64,000 nucleotides of DNA from Gammaproteobacteria bacterium (GTDB lineage: Bacteria; Pseudomonadota; Gammaproteobacteria; DSM-16500): NCBI GenBank assembly GCA_019634835.1, contig JAHCAO010000001.1, positions 124,001 to 188,000 on the forward strand, in the 5' to 3' direction. The translations under genes were made by a program, and so were the position numbers. The notes under the pieces are model-generated. The model saw nothing but the letters and a program-made list of their open reading frames with translations. It searched no databases and had not been told where the DNA came from. Shown one piece after another: positions 53,531 to 63,454 of this stretch (positions are counted from its first letter, which is position 1; every line of letters starts with the position of its first letter).

Positions 53531-54637
53531 TCAGTATTGAGGTAAAGACATGACCAGTTGCAACAACAACTCCCGCATATCTCTCACATCACGAACAAGA
53601 GCCGTAACCAAAATATTCTGGTCTGAAATACTAAGCAGTTCAAGATGATTAGGAACCAATCGATGCAATGATTTTTCCAACTCAGAAATATCACTGGTAA
53701 AATTTGATTTAGTATCCTTGATTTGATTAGTTGCAAAATACTCAAGCAAAATAGTTAACAATTCCTGGTTTTTTAACATCGCATTAACGAGCGATTCAGA
53801 CAACGCATCTAGTACCAATTTATCTATCTCTCGGGAAAGAATATAATCTATTGAAAATAATATTTCTGTCACTCGTTCTAAGTTAATAAGAAAAAAACGA
53901 AATCCAGACCTCAGTCTGCGATTAAATCCAGCTTCATAGACCCATTCTGGATAGGCGTTTTTTGGTGCTTGCAACACCTGCTGAAGCGCAACTTTCTTAT
54001 CAAGACAATCTTGCTGCTCGGTTAAATTCGATTGAAAGATTTCACACAGTACTGAAATATAATTATTTAATAAATATAAAGTTGGAGTCACCCCTTCACT
54101 GAATTCTTTGGCTGCTCTCACTGGCAGCACTAAAAAAGTAAACAATAGCCCAATGAAAGCCCCTATGAGCACATCAGTCATTCTATTTTGTGTGTATTCA
54201 ACCGTTTTGACTGGAGACAAGGTTGCGATCAGCAAAACCACTGAGAATAATATGGCAGAAAAATATAACTGGTTCGGCAATGGCCTATGAATAAAGGTCA
54301 CATATCCACTCGTAATGAATAACCCCGCTAACACAAGATAAATCCACGCTGGGAAAACAACATAATTCCTTAATATCGATGCAGCAAAAATAGCTGCCAT
54401 GATAATTAATAAAAATATCATTCCCTGTCTAACCGGCGTTCCTCTAGTCGTTTGACTAACAAAAAACGCTGTTAATACTATCCAGTACTCCTCACTAAAT
54501 GAAACATAATATTGTGCTATACATGCTACAAAAACAGCTAATCCTACATTCAGTGCGTGCTGGAAAGAAAAATTTTTCGCATAATGAGAGTAAAATATCA
54601 CAAGTGATTTAGTATGATGTTTAAACAGTAAGCCCAT
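53531..54637 (-). CDS. FUSC-family inner membrane protein (second of pair)
   Basis: The start is placed at the ATG at 54637 (MGLLFKHHTKSL), with AGGAA upstream; it overlaps the preceding stop by about 17 bp. The 368-aa protein has an N-terminal bundle of about six membrane helices (residues 25-170, including FVSQTTRGTPVRQGMIFLLI) and a C-terminal cytosolic helical domain. FUSC proteins resemble aromatic acid or fusaric acid exporters (YccS, AaeB). Substrate unknown. Confidence 0.8.
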   Translation of the reverse strand: MGLLFKHHTKSLVIFYSHYAKNFSFQHALNVGLAVFVACIAQYYVSFSEEYWIVLTAFFVSQTTRGTPVRQGMIFLLIIMAAIFAASILRNYVVFPAWIYLVLAGLFITSGYVTFIHRPLPNQLYFSAILFSVVLLIATLSPVKTVEYTQNRMTDVLIGAFIGLLFTFLVLPVRAAKEFSEGVTPTLYLLNNYISVLCEIFQSNLTEQQDCLDKKVALQQVLQAPKNAYPEWVYEAGFNRRLRSGFRFFLINLERVTEILFSIDYILSREIDKLVLDALSESLVNAMLKNQELLTILLEYFATNQIKDTKSNFTSDISELEKSLHRLVPNHLELLSISDQNILVTALVRDVRDMRELLLQLVMSLPQY

Positions 54638-55649
54638 ACAATTCCTTAATACGCTTACTAAATGCATTCAAACTATCGATAAACAACATAAATACCAATG
54701 GTTCTTTTACCGCGATTTGTAAAACATTTTGATAGTTATCATCTAGACGTTTTATCTTTATCGCCAGCATATCGGCATTGACATAGTATTTTTTTCCATC
54801 AACGTGTGATATTGCACCATCAATTGATGTATTCACTTCCTTAACAATTTCACTTAACTCTTTTGCGCATAGTAGAAAACTCGTATGATCAGTTACCCGC
54901 CGCCGTATTTGTGAATAATCCAACATATTAGCGTAAAGTAAATCTAACTGGACTAGAAATGCTAAATAACCTTCTTTTTCCTCAGCATTCATCTTTTTCA
55001 TTACTTGCTGCATCACTGCTCGCAGCCGCATCATGGATTGCATGAAGCGATTCTTCTGGATATGCAGCCTTCTTTCAAATAAATAAATATTATCAGGATA
55101 CTCAGGCTGTAATAAGCATGAAAAGATTTCATGATTCACTCGTTTTAACTTTTTTAATGTAATGATGATGGACGACCGCAATTCATTACGAACAAAATGG
55201 GGATAAAAGAGGACTTGGAAAACAGCCGCAACCATAACACCGATGATGATCAATACCAAACGATCCATGTTTCCAGCCAATGACTCTTGCATGGTGCCAG
55301 AAAGAATAGCAAACACATTCACAATAAAAGCCGAGAAAAAACATTCCGGGTAATATTGAGCCACTAACACGCATAAAATACTTGTTATGAAGAGATACAA
55401 TACGATACTTGGCAACAATCCCGCTAAACACCCTGCCACAAAAGCAACCCCTGCGGCGGTCATTCCTGTCGCCAGAACAGCCATCAGGCGGTACCTGAAA
55501 GAGTCTCCTTGTACCACCAACGACAACATGAAAGCCGCCCAGATTATCCAATACCCTTGCACATTAGCAACATATGACTCCACTACGTATGCTGCAGAAG
55601 CAACTAAAGCTAGATAAATTAAGCGCTTATTTTTTTCTATGCGTCTCAA
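54621..55649 (-). CDS. FUSC-family inner membrane protein (first of pair)
   Basis: The TTG start at 55649 has AAGGA just upstream and overlaps the petC stop by 23 bp, so it may be expressed from the bc1 transcript. The 342-aa product has six N-terminal helices (WIIWAAFMLSLVVQGDSFRY, GMTAAGVAFVAGCLAGLLPS), and a helical cytosolic half. With the next gene it may form a two-part transporter, the halves of which are one protein in YccS-type members. Confidence 0.78.
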   Translation of the reverse strand: MRRIEKNKRLIYLALVASAAYVVESYVANVQGYWIIWAAFMLSLVVQGDSFRYRLMAVLATGMTAAGVAFVAGCLAGLLPSIVLYLFITSILCVLVAQYYPECFFSAFIVNVFAILSGTMQESLAGNMDRLVLIIIGVMVAAVFQVLFYPHFVRNELRSSIIITLKKLKRVNHEIFSCLLQPEYPDNIYLFERRLHIQKNRFMQSMMRLRAVMQQVMKKMNAEEKEGYLAFLVQLDLLYANMLDYSQIRRRVTDHTSFLLCAKELSEIVKEVNTSIDGAISHVDGKKYYVNADMLAIKIKRLDDNYQNVLQIAVKEPLVFMLFIDSLNAFSKRIKELYGLTV

Positions 55650-56319
55650 CGTCCTTCCAATATTCTTTCTTCAATAAATACATGAGAACGAATAAAATAA
55701 CCAAGAAGCCCAACACCCAATAACCTAGTCTTTCTTGCTCCGCACGATAAGGAGCAGCAGCATAAGCTAAGAAATTGACTAGATCTGCTGTCACCGTATC
55801 AAACTGTTCTGGTGTCATGGTACCTTGCTTGGTTGGTACGACTAAATCATACCATTGAAGATACCCAAATAAATCGCGAACCGGCTTTTCCACCAATACT
55901 TGCTCACCCTGATAAGGCGAGAGGATTGCAGGCATCGCTGTACCTGGAAAGACTAAATTGTTAACACCAGACGGCGTAGCAGGATCTTTATAAAAACTAT
56001 GTAAATAAGTATAGATCCAATCCACTCCGCGCACATCCGCTTCCAGTGACAAATCCGGCGGAATAACACCATTCAATGAAATAGGCTTTTGATTAGGATC
56101 AATGCCTGCTTCCTTTGCTACTTTGTCATAACGTAAATAACTCAGTGTGTGACAACTCATGCAATTAGTAGCAAAAAATGTTGCACCACGTTTAATGGAT
56201 GCCATATCAGTATAATTGATCGGCGCACTTGCCAATTGTAGCCCTTCGAACTTCTCCTCAGCGATCAGTTGAGAAGAAGAGAATGCTAGTAAGATAGTTA
56301 ATATATAACGCTTCATCAT
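55627..56319 (-). CDS. petC: Cytochrome c1 (bc1 complex)
   Basis: The heme-binding subunit of ubiquinol:cytochrome c reductase. The 230-aa product has a signal peptide (LLAFSSSQLIA), the heme site NCMSCHTLSYLRY near residue 52, the axial-ligand region GTAMPAILSPYQGE and a C-terminal membrane anchor (VLGFLVILFVLMYLLKKEYW). The start overlaps petB (ATGA-type). Confidence 0.95.
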   Translation of the reverse strand: MMKRYILTILLAFSSSQLIAEEKFEGLQLASAPINYTDMASIKRGATFFATNCMSCHTLSYLRYDKVAKEAGIDPNQKPISLNGVIPPDLSLEADVRGVDWIYTYLHSFYKDPATPSGVNNLVFPGTAMPAILSPYQGEQVLVEKPVRDLFGYLQWYDLVVPTKQGTMTPEQFDTVTADLVNFLAYAAAPYRAEQERLGYWVLGFLVILFVLMYLLKKEYWKDVETHRKK

Positions 56320-57551
56320 CCAGTGACCCGTTCCGGTAAAGGTTTAGTTTTTTCTATTGCTGTATAAAATGGCATTAACAAGAAGAAGGCAAAATAGCCT
56401 ACTGTAAATATTCGTGCCATCATAGTGCGTAATGGTGATACACCCTCATGACCCAAATATCCAAGACCGATAAAACAGATGACAAAAACTGTCACTGCAA
56501 TTTTTGAATATATCCCTTTATAGCGAATAGATCGGACTTTACTGCGATCTAGCCAAGGTAATACAAACATAACAGCAATGCCCGCAGCCATCGTCATTAA
56601 ACCCAATAATTTATTAGGAATAGCCCTCAGCATGGCATAGAAAGGTGTCATGTACCACACAGGCGCAATTTCAGGCGGTGTTACCATGGGATTAGCAGGA
56701 ACAAAATTGTCAGGCTCAAGAAAGAGACCTCCCATTTTAGGGGTAAAAAACACAACCACCGCAAAAACAAACAAGAAAACAACCACTCCAACCAAATCTT
56801 TTACTGTGTAATAAGGATGAAAAGGAATGCCATCTAACGGAATACCTTGTTTATCTTTCTTTTCTTTAATATCAATACCATCAGGATTATTGGATCCCAC
56901 ATGATGCAATGCAACAAGATGCACAAAAACAAATACTGCCAGCAGTAATGGAATTGCAATAACATGTAATGAGAAGAAACGATGTAAAGACACACCACTA
57001 ACACTAAACCCACCACGCAGCCAAGTTAAGATGAGATCTCCCATGTAGGGAATTGCACTGGCGAATGACGTGATCACTGCTGCACCCCAATACGACATTT
57101 GACCCCATGGCAGCACATAACCTGTAAACGCTTCCACTAGAAGACAAAAGTAAATGACCATGCCAATCAACCACACTAACTCACGCGGCTTTTGATAAGA
57201 ACCATAGATCAGTCCGCGATACATATGCAAGTAGACGACAGTGAAAAAGGCAGAAGCACCTGTGGTATGCATAAATCGTAATAGCCACCCATAGCGAACC
57301 TCTCGCATAATGTGTTGCACTGACGAGAAGGATCCATCTGCGGTTGGTGTATACTCCATCACCAGCCAAATACCAGTGAGAATTTGCATAACAAAAACAA
57401 GCAGCGAAAATGAACCAAAAAAATACCAGAAATTGAAGTTACGCGGGGCATAATATTCGCTTAAATGTTTTTTCCAAAAATCAGTCCATGGATAGCGTTT
57501 ATCTATCCATTCCATAAAACTGCTTTTTTTACTTAAATCTTTTTCTATCAT
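56316..57551 (-). CDS. petB: Cytochrome b (bc1 complex)
   Basis: The 411-aa full-length cytochrome b of the bc1 complex has eight predicted membrane helices. Heme-ligand His pairs lie in RFMHTTGASAFF and LHRFFSLHVIAIPLLLAV, with the PEWYF-equivalent Qo motif here as PVWYMTPFYAMLRAIPNK. A substitution in the usual PEWY string (PVWY) is notable. Middle gene of petA-petB-petC. Confidence 0.95.
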   Translation of the reverse strand: MIEKDLSKKSSFMEWIDKRYPWTDFWKKHLSEYYAPRNFNFWYFFGSFSLLVFVMQILTGIWLVMEYTPTADGSFSSVQHIMREVRYGWLLRFMHTTGASAFFTVVYLHMYRGLIYGSYQKPRELVWLIGMVIYFCLLVEAFTGYVLPWGQMSYWGAAVITSFASAIPYMGDLILTWLRGGFSVSGVSLHRFFSLHVIAIPLLLAVFVFVHLVALHHVGSNNPDGIDIKEKKDKQGIPLDGIPFHPYYTVKDLVGVVVFLFVFAVVVFFTPKMGGLFLEPDNFVPANPMVTPPEIAPVWYMTPFYAMLRAIPNKLLGLMTMAAGIAVMFVLPWLDRSKVRSIRYKGIYSKIAVTVFVICFIGLGYLGHEGVSPLRTMMARIFTVGYFAFFLLMPFYTAIEKTKPLPERVTG

Positions 57552-57582
57552 TATTTTTTTTCAACTCCTTCCGTGCTGTTAA

Positions 57583-58188
57583 TTAGCTAATGGAAATATT
57601 ACCTTGCACCCCATGCTCATCTTCACCAATCACAATTTCTGTATCACTAGCATACATATGGCGTGGAATCTTAAGGTTGAGAGGGGCGGGTACATTCTGA
57701 TAAACCCTGCCAGATAAGTCATATTTAGAACCATGGCAAGGACAATAAAATCCACCCAACCAATCTGGCGCCACACTAGCAACATCAGGCCTATAAGTGG
57801 GTACACAACCTAAGTGAGTACAAATGCCGATAGCAATAAAAAATTGAGGTTTAATAGAGCGATTTATATTTTTACAATATTCAGGCTGCTGATCTTGCTG
57901 GCTAAGCGGATCGCGTAACATGCCATTCAACTTTGACAAGCTATCCAACATTTCCTGATCGCGGCAAATAACCCAAACCGGCATGCCCCGCCAAGGAACC
58001 GTTAATTGCTCCCGTGGCTTTAATGCACTTATATCGATTCTCATTGGTGCCGCAGCTGCTTCAGTATCCGCACTAGGCATCCAATAAGAAAAAAATGGGA
58101 CAGAAGCAGCAGCTAAGCCAATACCGCCTACAGCAGTGGTTGCAGCGCGTAAAAAACAACGCCGCTTTTTATCTATTTCATCCTTCAC
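57583..58188 (-). CDS. petA: Rieske iron-sulfur protein (bc1 complex)
   Basis: The 201-aa protein carries the 2Fe-2S cluster of bc1. Cluster motifs are CTHLGC and CPCHGS. The N-terminus has a Tat-type signal, RRCFLRAATTAVGG, which also serves as the membrane anchor. It is the first gene of the operon; the space to bioA (58189-58450, 262 bp) holds its promoter region but no gene. Confidence 0.95.
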   Translation of the reverse strand: MKDEIDKKRRCFLRAATTAVGGIGLAAASVPFFSYWMPSADTEAAAAPMRIDISALKPREQLTVPWRGMPVWVICRDQEMLDSLSKLNGMLRDPLSQQDQQPEYCKNINRSIKPQFFIAIGICTHLGCVPTYRPDVASVAPDWLGGFYCPCHGSKYDLSGRVYQNVPAPLNLKIPRHMYASDTEIVIGEDEHGVQGNISIS

Positions 58189-58450
58189 GCTTATGCCCTT
58201 ACTCAGCTTTTATTGTTTTGAGGATAAGTCAGGGTCTGTTGGCAATTGCCTCTTCACTGCAAAACGAGTAACACCCGCCAAAACACACACAAATTCTCAT
58301 GAAATCACTCCTGCTATTCGCCTTGAATTTACGTGCATTTCGCCTATCAACCTTCATTTTTTGCTTGAAAATCCAATTGTCAACAGCCCCTAAAGTTCGT
58401 AAGTTTAATCATTCGAAAAAAAGATAGCTAGAGTTTTCGTTGCCACTGTA

Positions 58451-59773
58451 CTAAAAAACCGATTGGATTGCCACTTCTGTCATACTCTTAAGTTCATGCA
58501 ACGTTGCCAAGTCTATCGTCAACGGAGGTAGCCAGTAAATAGTATTTCCAAGCGGACGCAATAGTGCACCCAACTCTACTGCTTTACGATATACATCATA
58601 ACCAAGCCGACGATTAGGTTGGTTACCAACTAACTCTGCAGCAACAATCGCCCCCATCTGTCTAATGTTCTTTAACTTGTTTGTTTCCCGCGCAATTTCC
58701 TTCAGGTATTCATACATTAACAACCCTATTTCCTCTGCCCGCAAACAAAGATGTTCTTCCTCTACAATATTAAGAACTTCAACCGCAATACTGGCTGCTA
58801 GTGCATTCCCTGAATAAGTATGAGAATGAAGAAATGATTTACCCGTTTCATAGTCGTCATAAAATAAATCAAATAGAGATTGTTTAGTTAGCACCGCGCT
58901 TAATGGTAACCAACCCGATGTAAGACCTTTAGATAAACATAAAAAATCTGGTTCTATGCCAGCATGGTCACAGGCTAGCATTTTTCCTGTCCGTCCTATC
59001 CCTGTCATAATTTCATCGGCAATCAAATGCACATTGTGATGATCTGCCCACACACGCAACCGCTTGAGAAAATCTTGGCTATATAATTTCATCCCTCCTG
59101 CACCTTGGACAATAGGTTCTACTATCACAGCCGTCGTTGTTTGAGCGTAAGCATCTAATTTTTTCTCAATTTTCTCCCAATATGCGTCACAATTACGCCA
59201 AAGATCGTCATGCATACTATGCACATAAGGTATCGGTGATATGAAATAAGTCTCTAAAAGAGTAGCCGTATAAGGGGAGCGGTAAATCCCTATATCACTA
59301 ATGCTTAATGCCCCTAGCGTTTCTCCGTGATATCCATTCTCTAGTGCAATAAAAATATTCCGCTTATGATCACCCTGAATATAGCGCGCATGCAAACTCA
59401 TTTTCATCGCAATTTCAATCGCACTGGAACCTTCACTAGCATAAAACACTTTATTTAATGATTTTGTTAACCTGCATAGTCTTTCAGATAATCGAACAAT
59501 CGTTTCATTTGTCGTATTGGCTAAAATGACATGTTCAAATTTCTCCATTTGTTGAACAAGAGCATGCTTTAGACGCGGATGATTATGCCCCAAGGATTTA
59601 CACCACCAGCTAGAAATGGCATCAATAATTTTTTTCCCATGCTGTAGTTCAATATAAGAACCTTTAGCCGCAATCACTTCAAGCGGCCTAAAAATCTCAT
59701 AATCTTTCATTTGTGAACAAGGATGCCAAATATGCTTTAGATCTCGATCAATTAAGGAAGAAGGTTGCATCAT
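58451..59773 (-). CDS. bioA: 7,8-diaminopelargonic acid synthase BioA
   Basis: BioA transfers an amino group from SAM to KAPA in biotin synthesis. I use the ATG at 59773 (MMQPSSLIDRDLKHIWHPCS), dropping 40 upstream codons. Features are HIWHPCSQ, SSWWCKSLGHNHPR, the PLP-aspartate region HLIADEIMTGIGRTGK and the PLP lysine SKGLTSG. It is divergent from bioB with about 90 bp between. Confidence 0.95.
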   Translation of the reverse strand: MMQPSSLIDRDLKHIWHPCSQMKDYEIFRPLEVIAAKGSYIELQHGKKIIDAISSWWCKSLGHNHPRLKHALVQQMEKFEHVILANTTNETIVRLSERLCRLTKSLNKVFYASEGSSAIEIAMKMSLHARYIQGDHKRNIFIALENGYHGETLGALSISDIGIYRSPYTATLLETYFISPIPYVHSMHDDLWRNCDAYWEKIEKKLDAYAQTTTAVIVEPIVQGAGGMKLYSQDFLKRLRVWADHHNVHLIADEIMTGIGRTGKMLACDHAGIEPDFLCLSKGLTSGWLPLSAVLTKQSLFDLFYDDYETGKSFLHSHTYSGNALAASIAVEVLNIVEEEHLCLRAEEIGLLMYEYLKEIARETNKLKNIRQMGAIVAAELVGNQPNRRLGYDVYRKAVELGALLRPLGNTIYWLPPLTIDLATLHELKSMTEVAIQSVF

Positions 59774-59864
59774 TTTAGTAAACCTATTTTTTAATATTAG
59801 TTGACTGGTGAAAAAAGCTAACATATATTCAAGCATCAAACAAACATGTGGAACGATAAAATCA

Positions 59865-60812
59865 ATGACACAACCACAATGGGACTCATGCAAAGCCGAG
59901 CAGATTTATGAACTACCCTTAATGGAATTGATTTTCCGCGCACTCAGCATACATACACAACATTTTAATGTTGATGAAATAGAATTATGTTCTTTGTTAA
60001 GCATTAAAACAGGCGCATGTCCTGAAGATTGCGCTTACTGTCCTCAAAGTGCACATTACCAAACTGATGTTGAGCGAGAAAATCTGCTGCCACTAGAAGT
60101 AGTCATCGCTGAAGCTAAAAAAGCAAAAGCAAGCGGTGCAAAACGCTTTTGCATGGGCGCTGCTTGGCGCAATCCGCCTAAAAAGAATTTTTCTACAGTC
60201 ATCGATATGATCAAAGCAGTAAAAAATATTGGACTTGAGACTTGTGTTACATTGGGTATGCTAAACCAACAACAAGCCTTGGAACTGCGAGATGCCGGAT
60301 TAGATTTTTATAATCATAACCTCGACACTTCTCCAGAGTATTATAAAAAAATCATTACCACTCGAACTTATTCAGACCGCATAAAAACATTACACCAAAT
60401 CACAAATGCAGGCATTCATGTTTGCTGCGGCGGTATCATCGGCATGGGAGAAACACGCCAAGACCGGATTGCATTATTAGTACAATTAGCCAACTTACCT
60501 AAATCACCCAAAAGCGTGCCCATTAATCGCCTAATACCATTCAAAGGTACACCACTAGAAACCAGCGAAAATATCGATAACATAGAATTTGTTCGCACTA
60601 TTGCCACTACACGCATCATGCTGCCAACCTCTATAATTCGTTTATCTGCAGGTCGGATTGCTATGTCAGAAGAAATGCAAGCTTTATGTTTTATTGCCGG
60701 CGCTAATTCCATATGGCTAGGAAATAAATTACTAACAGCAAAAAATCCTAATAGTGATAGTGACATGATCATGCTTAAAAAAATGGGATTTAAAGTACCA
60801 CATCATGCCTAA
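59865..60812 (+). CDS. bioB: Biotin synthase BioB
   Basis: BioB inserts sulfur into dethiobiotin with radical SAM chemistry. The start is set at the ATG at 59865 ([20 protein letters not shown]); an open extension to 59808 lies in the promoter. The cluster motif [12 protein letters not shown] is complete, as are LNNYNHNLDT-like (here [13 protein letters not shown]) and the 2Fe-2S ligand region. First gene of bioBFHCD. Confidence 0.95.
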   Translation: MTQPQWDSCKAEQIYELPLMELIFRALSIHTQHFNVDEIELCSLLSIKTGACPEDCAYCPQSAHYQTDVERENLLPLEVVIAEAKKAKASGAKRFCMGAAWRNPPKKNFSTVIDMIKAVKNIGLETCVTLGMLNQQQALELRDAGLDFYNHNLDTSPEYYKKIITTRTYSDRIKTLHQITNAGIHVCCGGIIGMGETRQDRIALLVQLANLPKSPKSVPINRLIPFKGTPLETSENIDNIEFVRTIATTRIMLPTSIIRLSAGRIAMSEEMQALCFIAGANSIWLGNKLLTAKNPNSDSDMIMLKKMGFKVPHHA

Positions 60813-61986
60813 CTCCATCACACCTCATCTAATCAGCTTACTCAATAAGCAAAACAAGTGCCACCAATACCGCACGCGATACCTGATTAAAAAACAACGC
60901 GATTGCAAAATTAGTATAGCAGGAAAATCATTAATAAATTTTTGCAGTAACGATTATTTAAACCTTTCCACGCACCCAGACATAAAAAACGCTCTAATAC
61001 ATAGTGCGACAAAACACGGATTAGGAAGCACTGCATCTGCCTTGGTATCCGGTTATTCTCAATCTCACCGCCTGCTTGAAGAACAATTTGCTAAATTTCT
61101 ACGACGCGATAAAGCATTATTATTTAACTCGGGTTATCATGCCAACCTTGGTGTCATTACAACATTCGCAAACAGAAATTCCGCCATCATTGCTGACAAA
61201 CATTGTCACGCTTCACTTCATGATGGCGCACTGCTATCACGCGCTAAATTTTACCGTTATCATCATAGTGATTTGGAACATGCAGAATTACTCTTAAAAT
61301 CGCACAAACACCATAAATTGCTCGTAACAGAAAGCATTTTCAGTATGCATGGCAATATCTCAAATATTCTAGCAATCAGCAAACTCACAACAAAATATAA
61401 CACCATGCTCATTGTCGATGATGCACATGGCATCGGTGTGTTAGGAGATAACGGAGCTGGAGTAAGTAATTATTTTAAGTTATCGCAAAAAGATATTCCT
61501 TGCCTCATCACACCATTAGGCAAAGCCTTAGGCAGCTTTGGAGCAATTGTTTCCGGTGAAGCAAAAACGATAGAAGCATTACTGCAATTTGCACGAACGT
61601 ATCGCTACAGCACCGCATTGCCTCCAGCCATATGTGATGCAACCCTAGCAGCACTCAACCTACTAAAAAGCGAGACCTGGCGCAACGCAAGATTACATTA
61701 TCTCTGCGACTTCTTTAACCAAGAAGCATCATCACGTGCACTCACATTACTTTCTTTAGATAAAACACCGATTAAATCCTTTGTCATCGGATCCAATAAA
61801 AATGCACTAGACATCCAACAAAAATTAATGAATAAAGGTCTGTTTGTCTCGTGTATACGCCCACCCACAGTACCTATCAATTCAGCACGCATACGCATTT
61901 CACTCAATTGCATGCATAGCGAACAACAAATCATTTACTTATTAGATCAATTCAAAAAACTGTATGAAAAGAACAAAAAAAAATAG
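60805..61986 (+). CDS. bioF: 8-amino-7-oxononanoate synthase BioF
   Basis: BioF condenses pimeloyl-ACP with alanine. The 393-aa PLP enzyme has [35 protein letters not shown] and the PLP lysine in [11 protein letters not shown]. The start overlaps the bioB stop by 8 bp, and the end overlaps bioH. Confidence 0.95.
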   Translation: MPNSITPHLISLLNKQNKCHQYRTRYLIKKQRDCKISIAGKSLINFCSNDYLNLSTHPDIKNALIHSATKHGLGSTASALVSGYSQSHRLLEEQFAKFLRRDKALLFNSGYHANLGVITTFANRNSAIIADKHCHASLHDGALLSRAKFYRYHHSDLEHAELLLKSHKHHKLLVTESIFSMHGNISNILAISKLTTKYNTMLIVDDAHGIGVLGDNGAGVSNYFKLSQKDIPCLITPLGKALGSFGAIVSGEAKTIEALLQFARTYRYSTALPPAICDATLAALNLLKSETWRNARLHYLCDFFNQEASSRALTLLSLDKTPIKSFVIGSNKNALDIQQKLMNKGLFVSCIRPPTVPINSARIRISLNCMHSEQQIIYLLDQFKKLYEKNKKK

Positions 61987-62713
61987 CATCAACAAACAAT
62001 CCTTATTCTTCCTGCCTGGATGGGGATTTCAATCTTCGATCTGGCAACCGATCACTCCATTATTGCTGGATTATGAAATCATATTATACGACCTTCCTTT
62101 AGTAGGTCACTCTACAACATTTAATCTTGATAGGTTAATTTATATTATTAAGACCATTGCTAATAATGCACCACCAGATAGTATCTTAATCGCATGGTCA
62201 CTCAGCAGCATCATTGCTTCTTTTTTATGTCTACACTATCCTCATCAATTTAAAAAATTGATCACCATCGCCAGCACACCCAAGTTCACTGAATCAATTG
62301 ATTGGGAAGGTGTAAAATATCACTTAGCCTCTCGATTTTATGCTAATACAAAAATAGATCCGTCCCATGCGCTGCATAAGTTCAAAAAAATGATTGGCGC
62401 ACAAATAAACGACCCATCCATTCTCTCTGTCATACAAACAAACTCCATGGATGCATCCAATAAAGTATCACTTTTATTTTATTTAACCCTGTTAATAAAA
62501 ACCGACATCCGCGAGATTTATTCGCGCTTAACTCAACCGGTATTACATCTATTTGGCACGCGAGATCCTATTATTACCATGGCCCATATTAAACAGATTC
62601 AATATCATTATCCTAAACATTTTACCCAAGTTATTCCCAATGCAGGACACATACCATTTCTTACTCATACTCAAGAATTTGTCAGTTATCTAACTCATTT
62701 TATACAACAGTGA
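61964..62713 (+). CDS. bioH: Pimeloyl-ACP methyl ester esterase BioH
   Basis: BioH hydrolyses pimeloyl-ACP methyl ester. The 249-aa alpha/beta hydrolase has GWGFQSSIWQP, the Ser nucleophile in IAWSLSSII, Asp in LFGTRDPI and His in NAGHIPFL. The usual G-W-S-x-G elbow is A-W-S-L-S here. The triad is otherwise complete and the operon position supports the call. Confidence 0.88.
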   Translation: MKRTKKNSINKQSLFFLPGWGFQSSIWQPITPLLLDYEIILYDLPLVGHSTTFNLDRLIYIIKTIANNAPPDSILIAWSLSSIIASFLCLHYPHQFKKLITIASTPKFTESIDWEGVKYHLASRFYANTKIDPSHALHKFKKMIGAQINDPSILSVIQTNSMDASNKVSLLFYLTLLIKTDIREIYSRLTQPVLHLFGTRDPIITMAHIKQIQYHYPKHFTQVIPNAGHIPFLTHTQEFVSYLTHFIQQ

Positions 62714-62719
62714 AATCCC

Positions 62720-63454
62720 ATGAATTTAAAAGTACGACAGCGTTTCAACCAAGCAGTCAATAGCTACGATGATTATTGTGATTTACAAATTCATATTGGC
62801 AAAAAACTCATTCGTTTTACCAAATTATCTCATCCGCATGCAGAAACTATTTTAGATTTAGGATGTGGTACCGGCATCGTGACACAACTCCTCTTAGCCG
62901 AATATCCTTGCCAAGCATTTCATGCTATTGACATTGCAGCACCACTACTATGCAAAGCTAAACAACGATTAAATGGAAGCACTGCCAAAATATATGAAGC
63001 AGATTTCAATCACTCGATAGGTTGTGATATTACCTTTGATGTGGCATTTTCCAATATGGCTTTGCATTGGAGTGAAAATCTATCTGAAACTTTTAAAAAA
63101 ATCACTTCTGTACTATCCAGCAATAATATACTTGCATTTTCCATCCCTGTATCTGGAACATTTTTAGATTTACCTCACCATTGCGCTACGAATTCTTTTG
63201 TGAAATCAGATTTCGTCCATCAATTACTAAAATCAAATGGTTATGCAGTGCTACTTCAATACAATGAGAAAATCACTCTTCATTTTGATCAACCTGTTGA
63301 TACACTGCGATCTATCAAAATGGTTGGCGCCAATCATGTTTGGTCTCGTACAAATAAAGGATTACGAGGAAAATCATTTTTGAATCTATTGACTTCGAAA
63401 AATTTAACTTATGTTATTGGCTATTTTGTTGCAAAGAAGATACAAACAACATGA
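62720..63454 (+). CDS. bioC: Malonyl-ACP O-methyltransferase BioC
   Basis: BioC methylates malonyl-ACP to start pimeloyl synthesis. The 244-aa product has RFNQAVNSYDDYC at the N-terminus, the SAM site ILDLGCGTGIV and the ALHW motif (MALHWSENLS), which is typical of BioC. Its stop overlaps the bioD ATG (ATGA at 63451). Confidence 0.93.
   Translation: MNLKVRQRFNQAVNSYDDYCDLQIHIGKKLIRFTKLSHPHAETILDLGCGTGIVTQLLLAEYPCQAFHAIDIAAPLLCKAKQRLNGSTAKIYEADFNHSIGCDITFDVAFSNMALHWSENLSETFKKITSVLSSNNILAFSIPVSGTFLDLPHHCATNSFVKSDFVHQLLKSNGYAVLLQYNEKITLHFDQPVDTLRSIKMVGANHVWSRTNKGLRGKSFLNLLTSKNLTYVIGYFVAKKIQTT

Noticed and set aside
55186-55551. Second frame of 121 codons inside the first FUSC gene
   Set aside because: Same-strand shadow frame with a composition unlike a protein; the FUSC frame has clear membrane helices.
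59774-59864. BirA operator between bioA and bioB
   Set aside because: Only a weak TTAG...GCTAA symmetry is visible, and the usual TTGTAACC / GGTTAACAA halves are not there.
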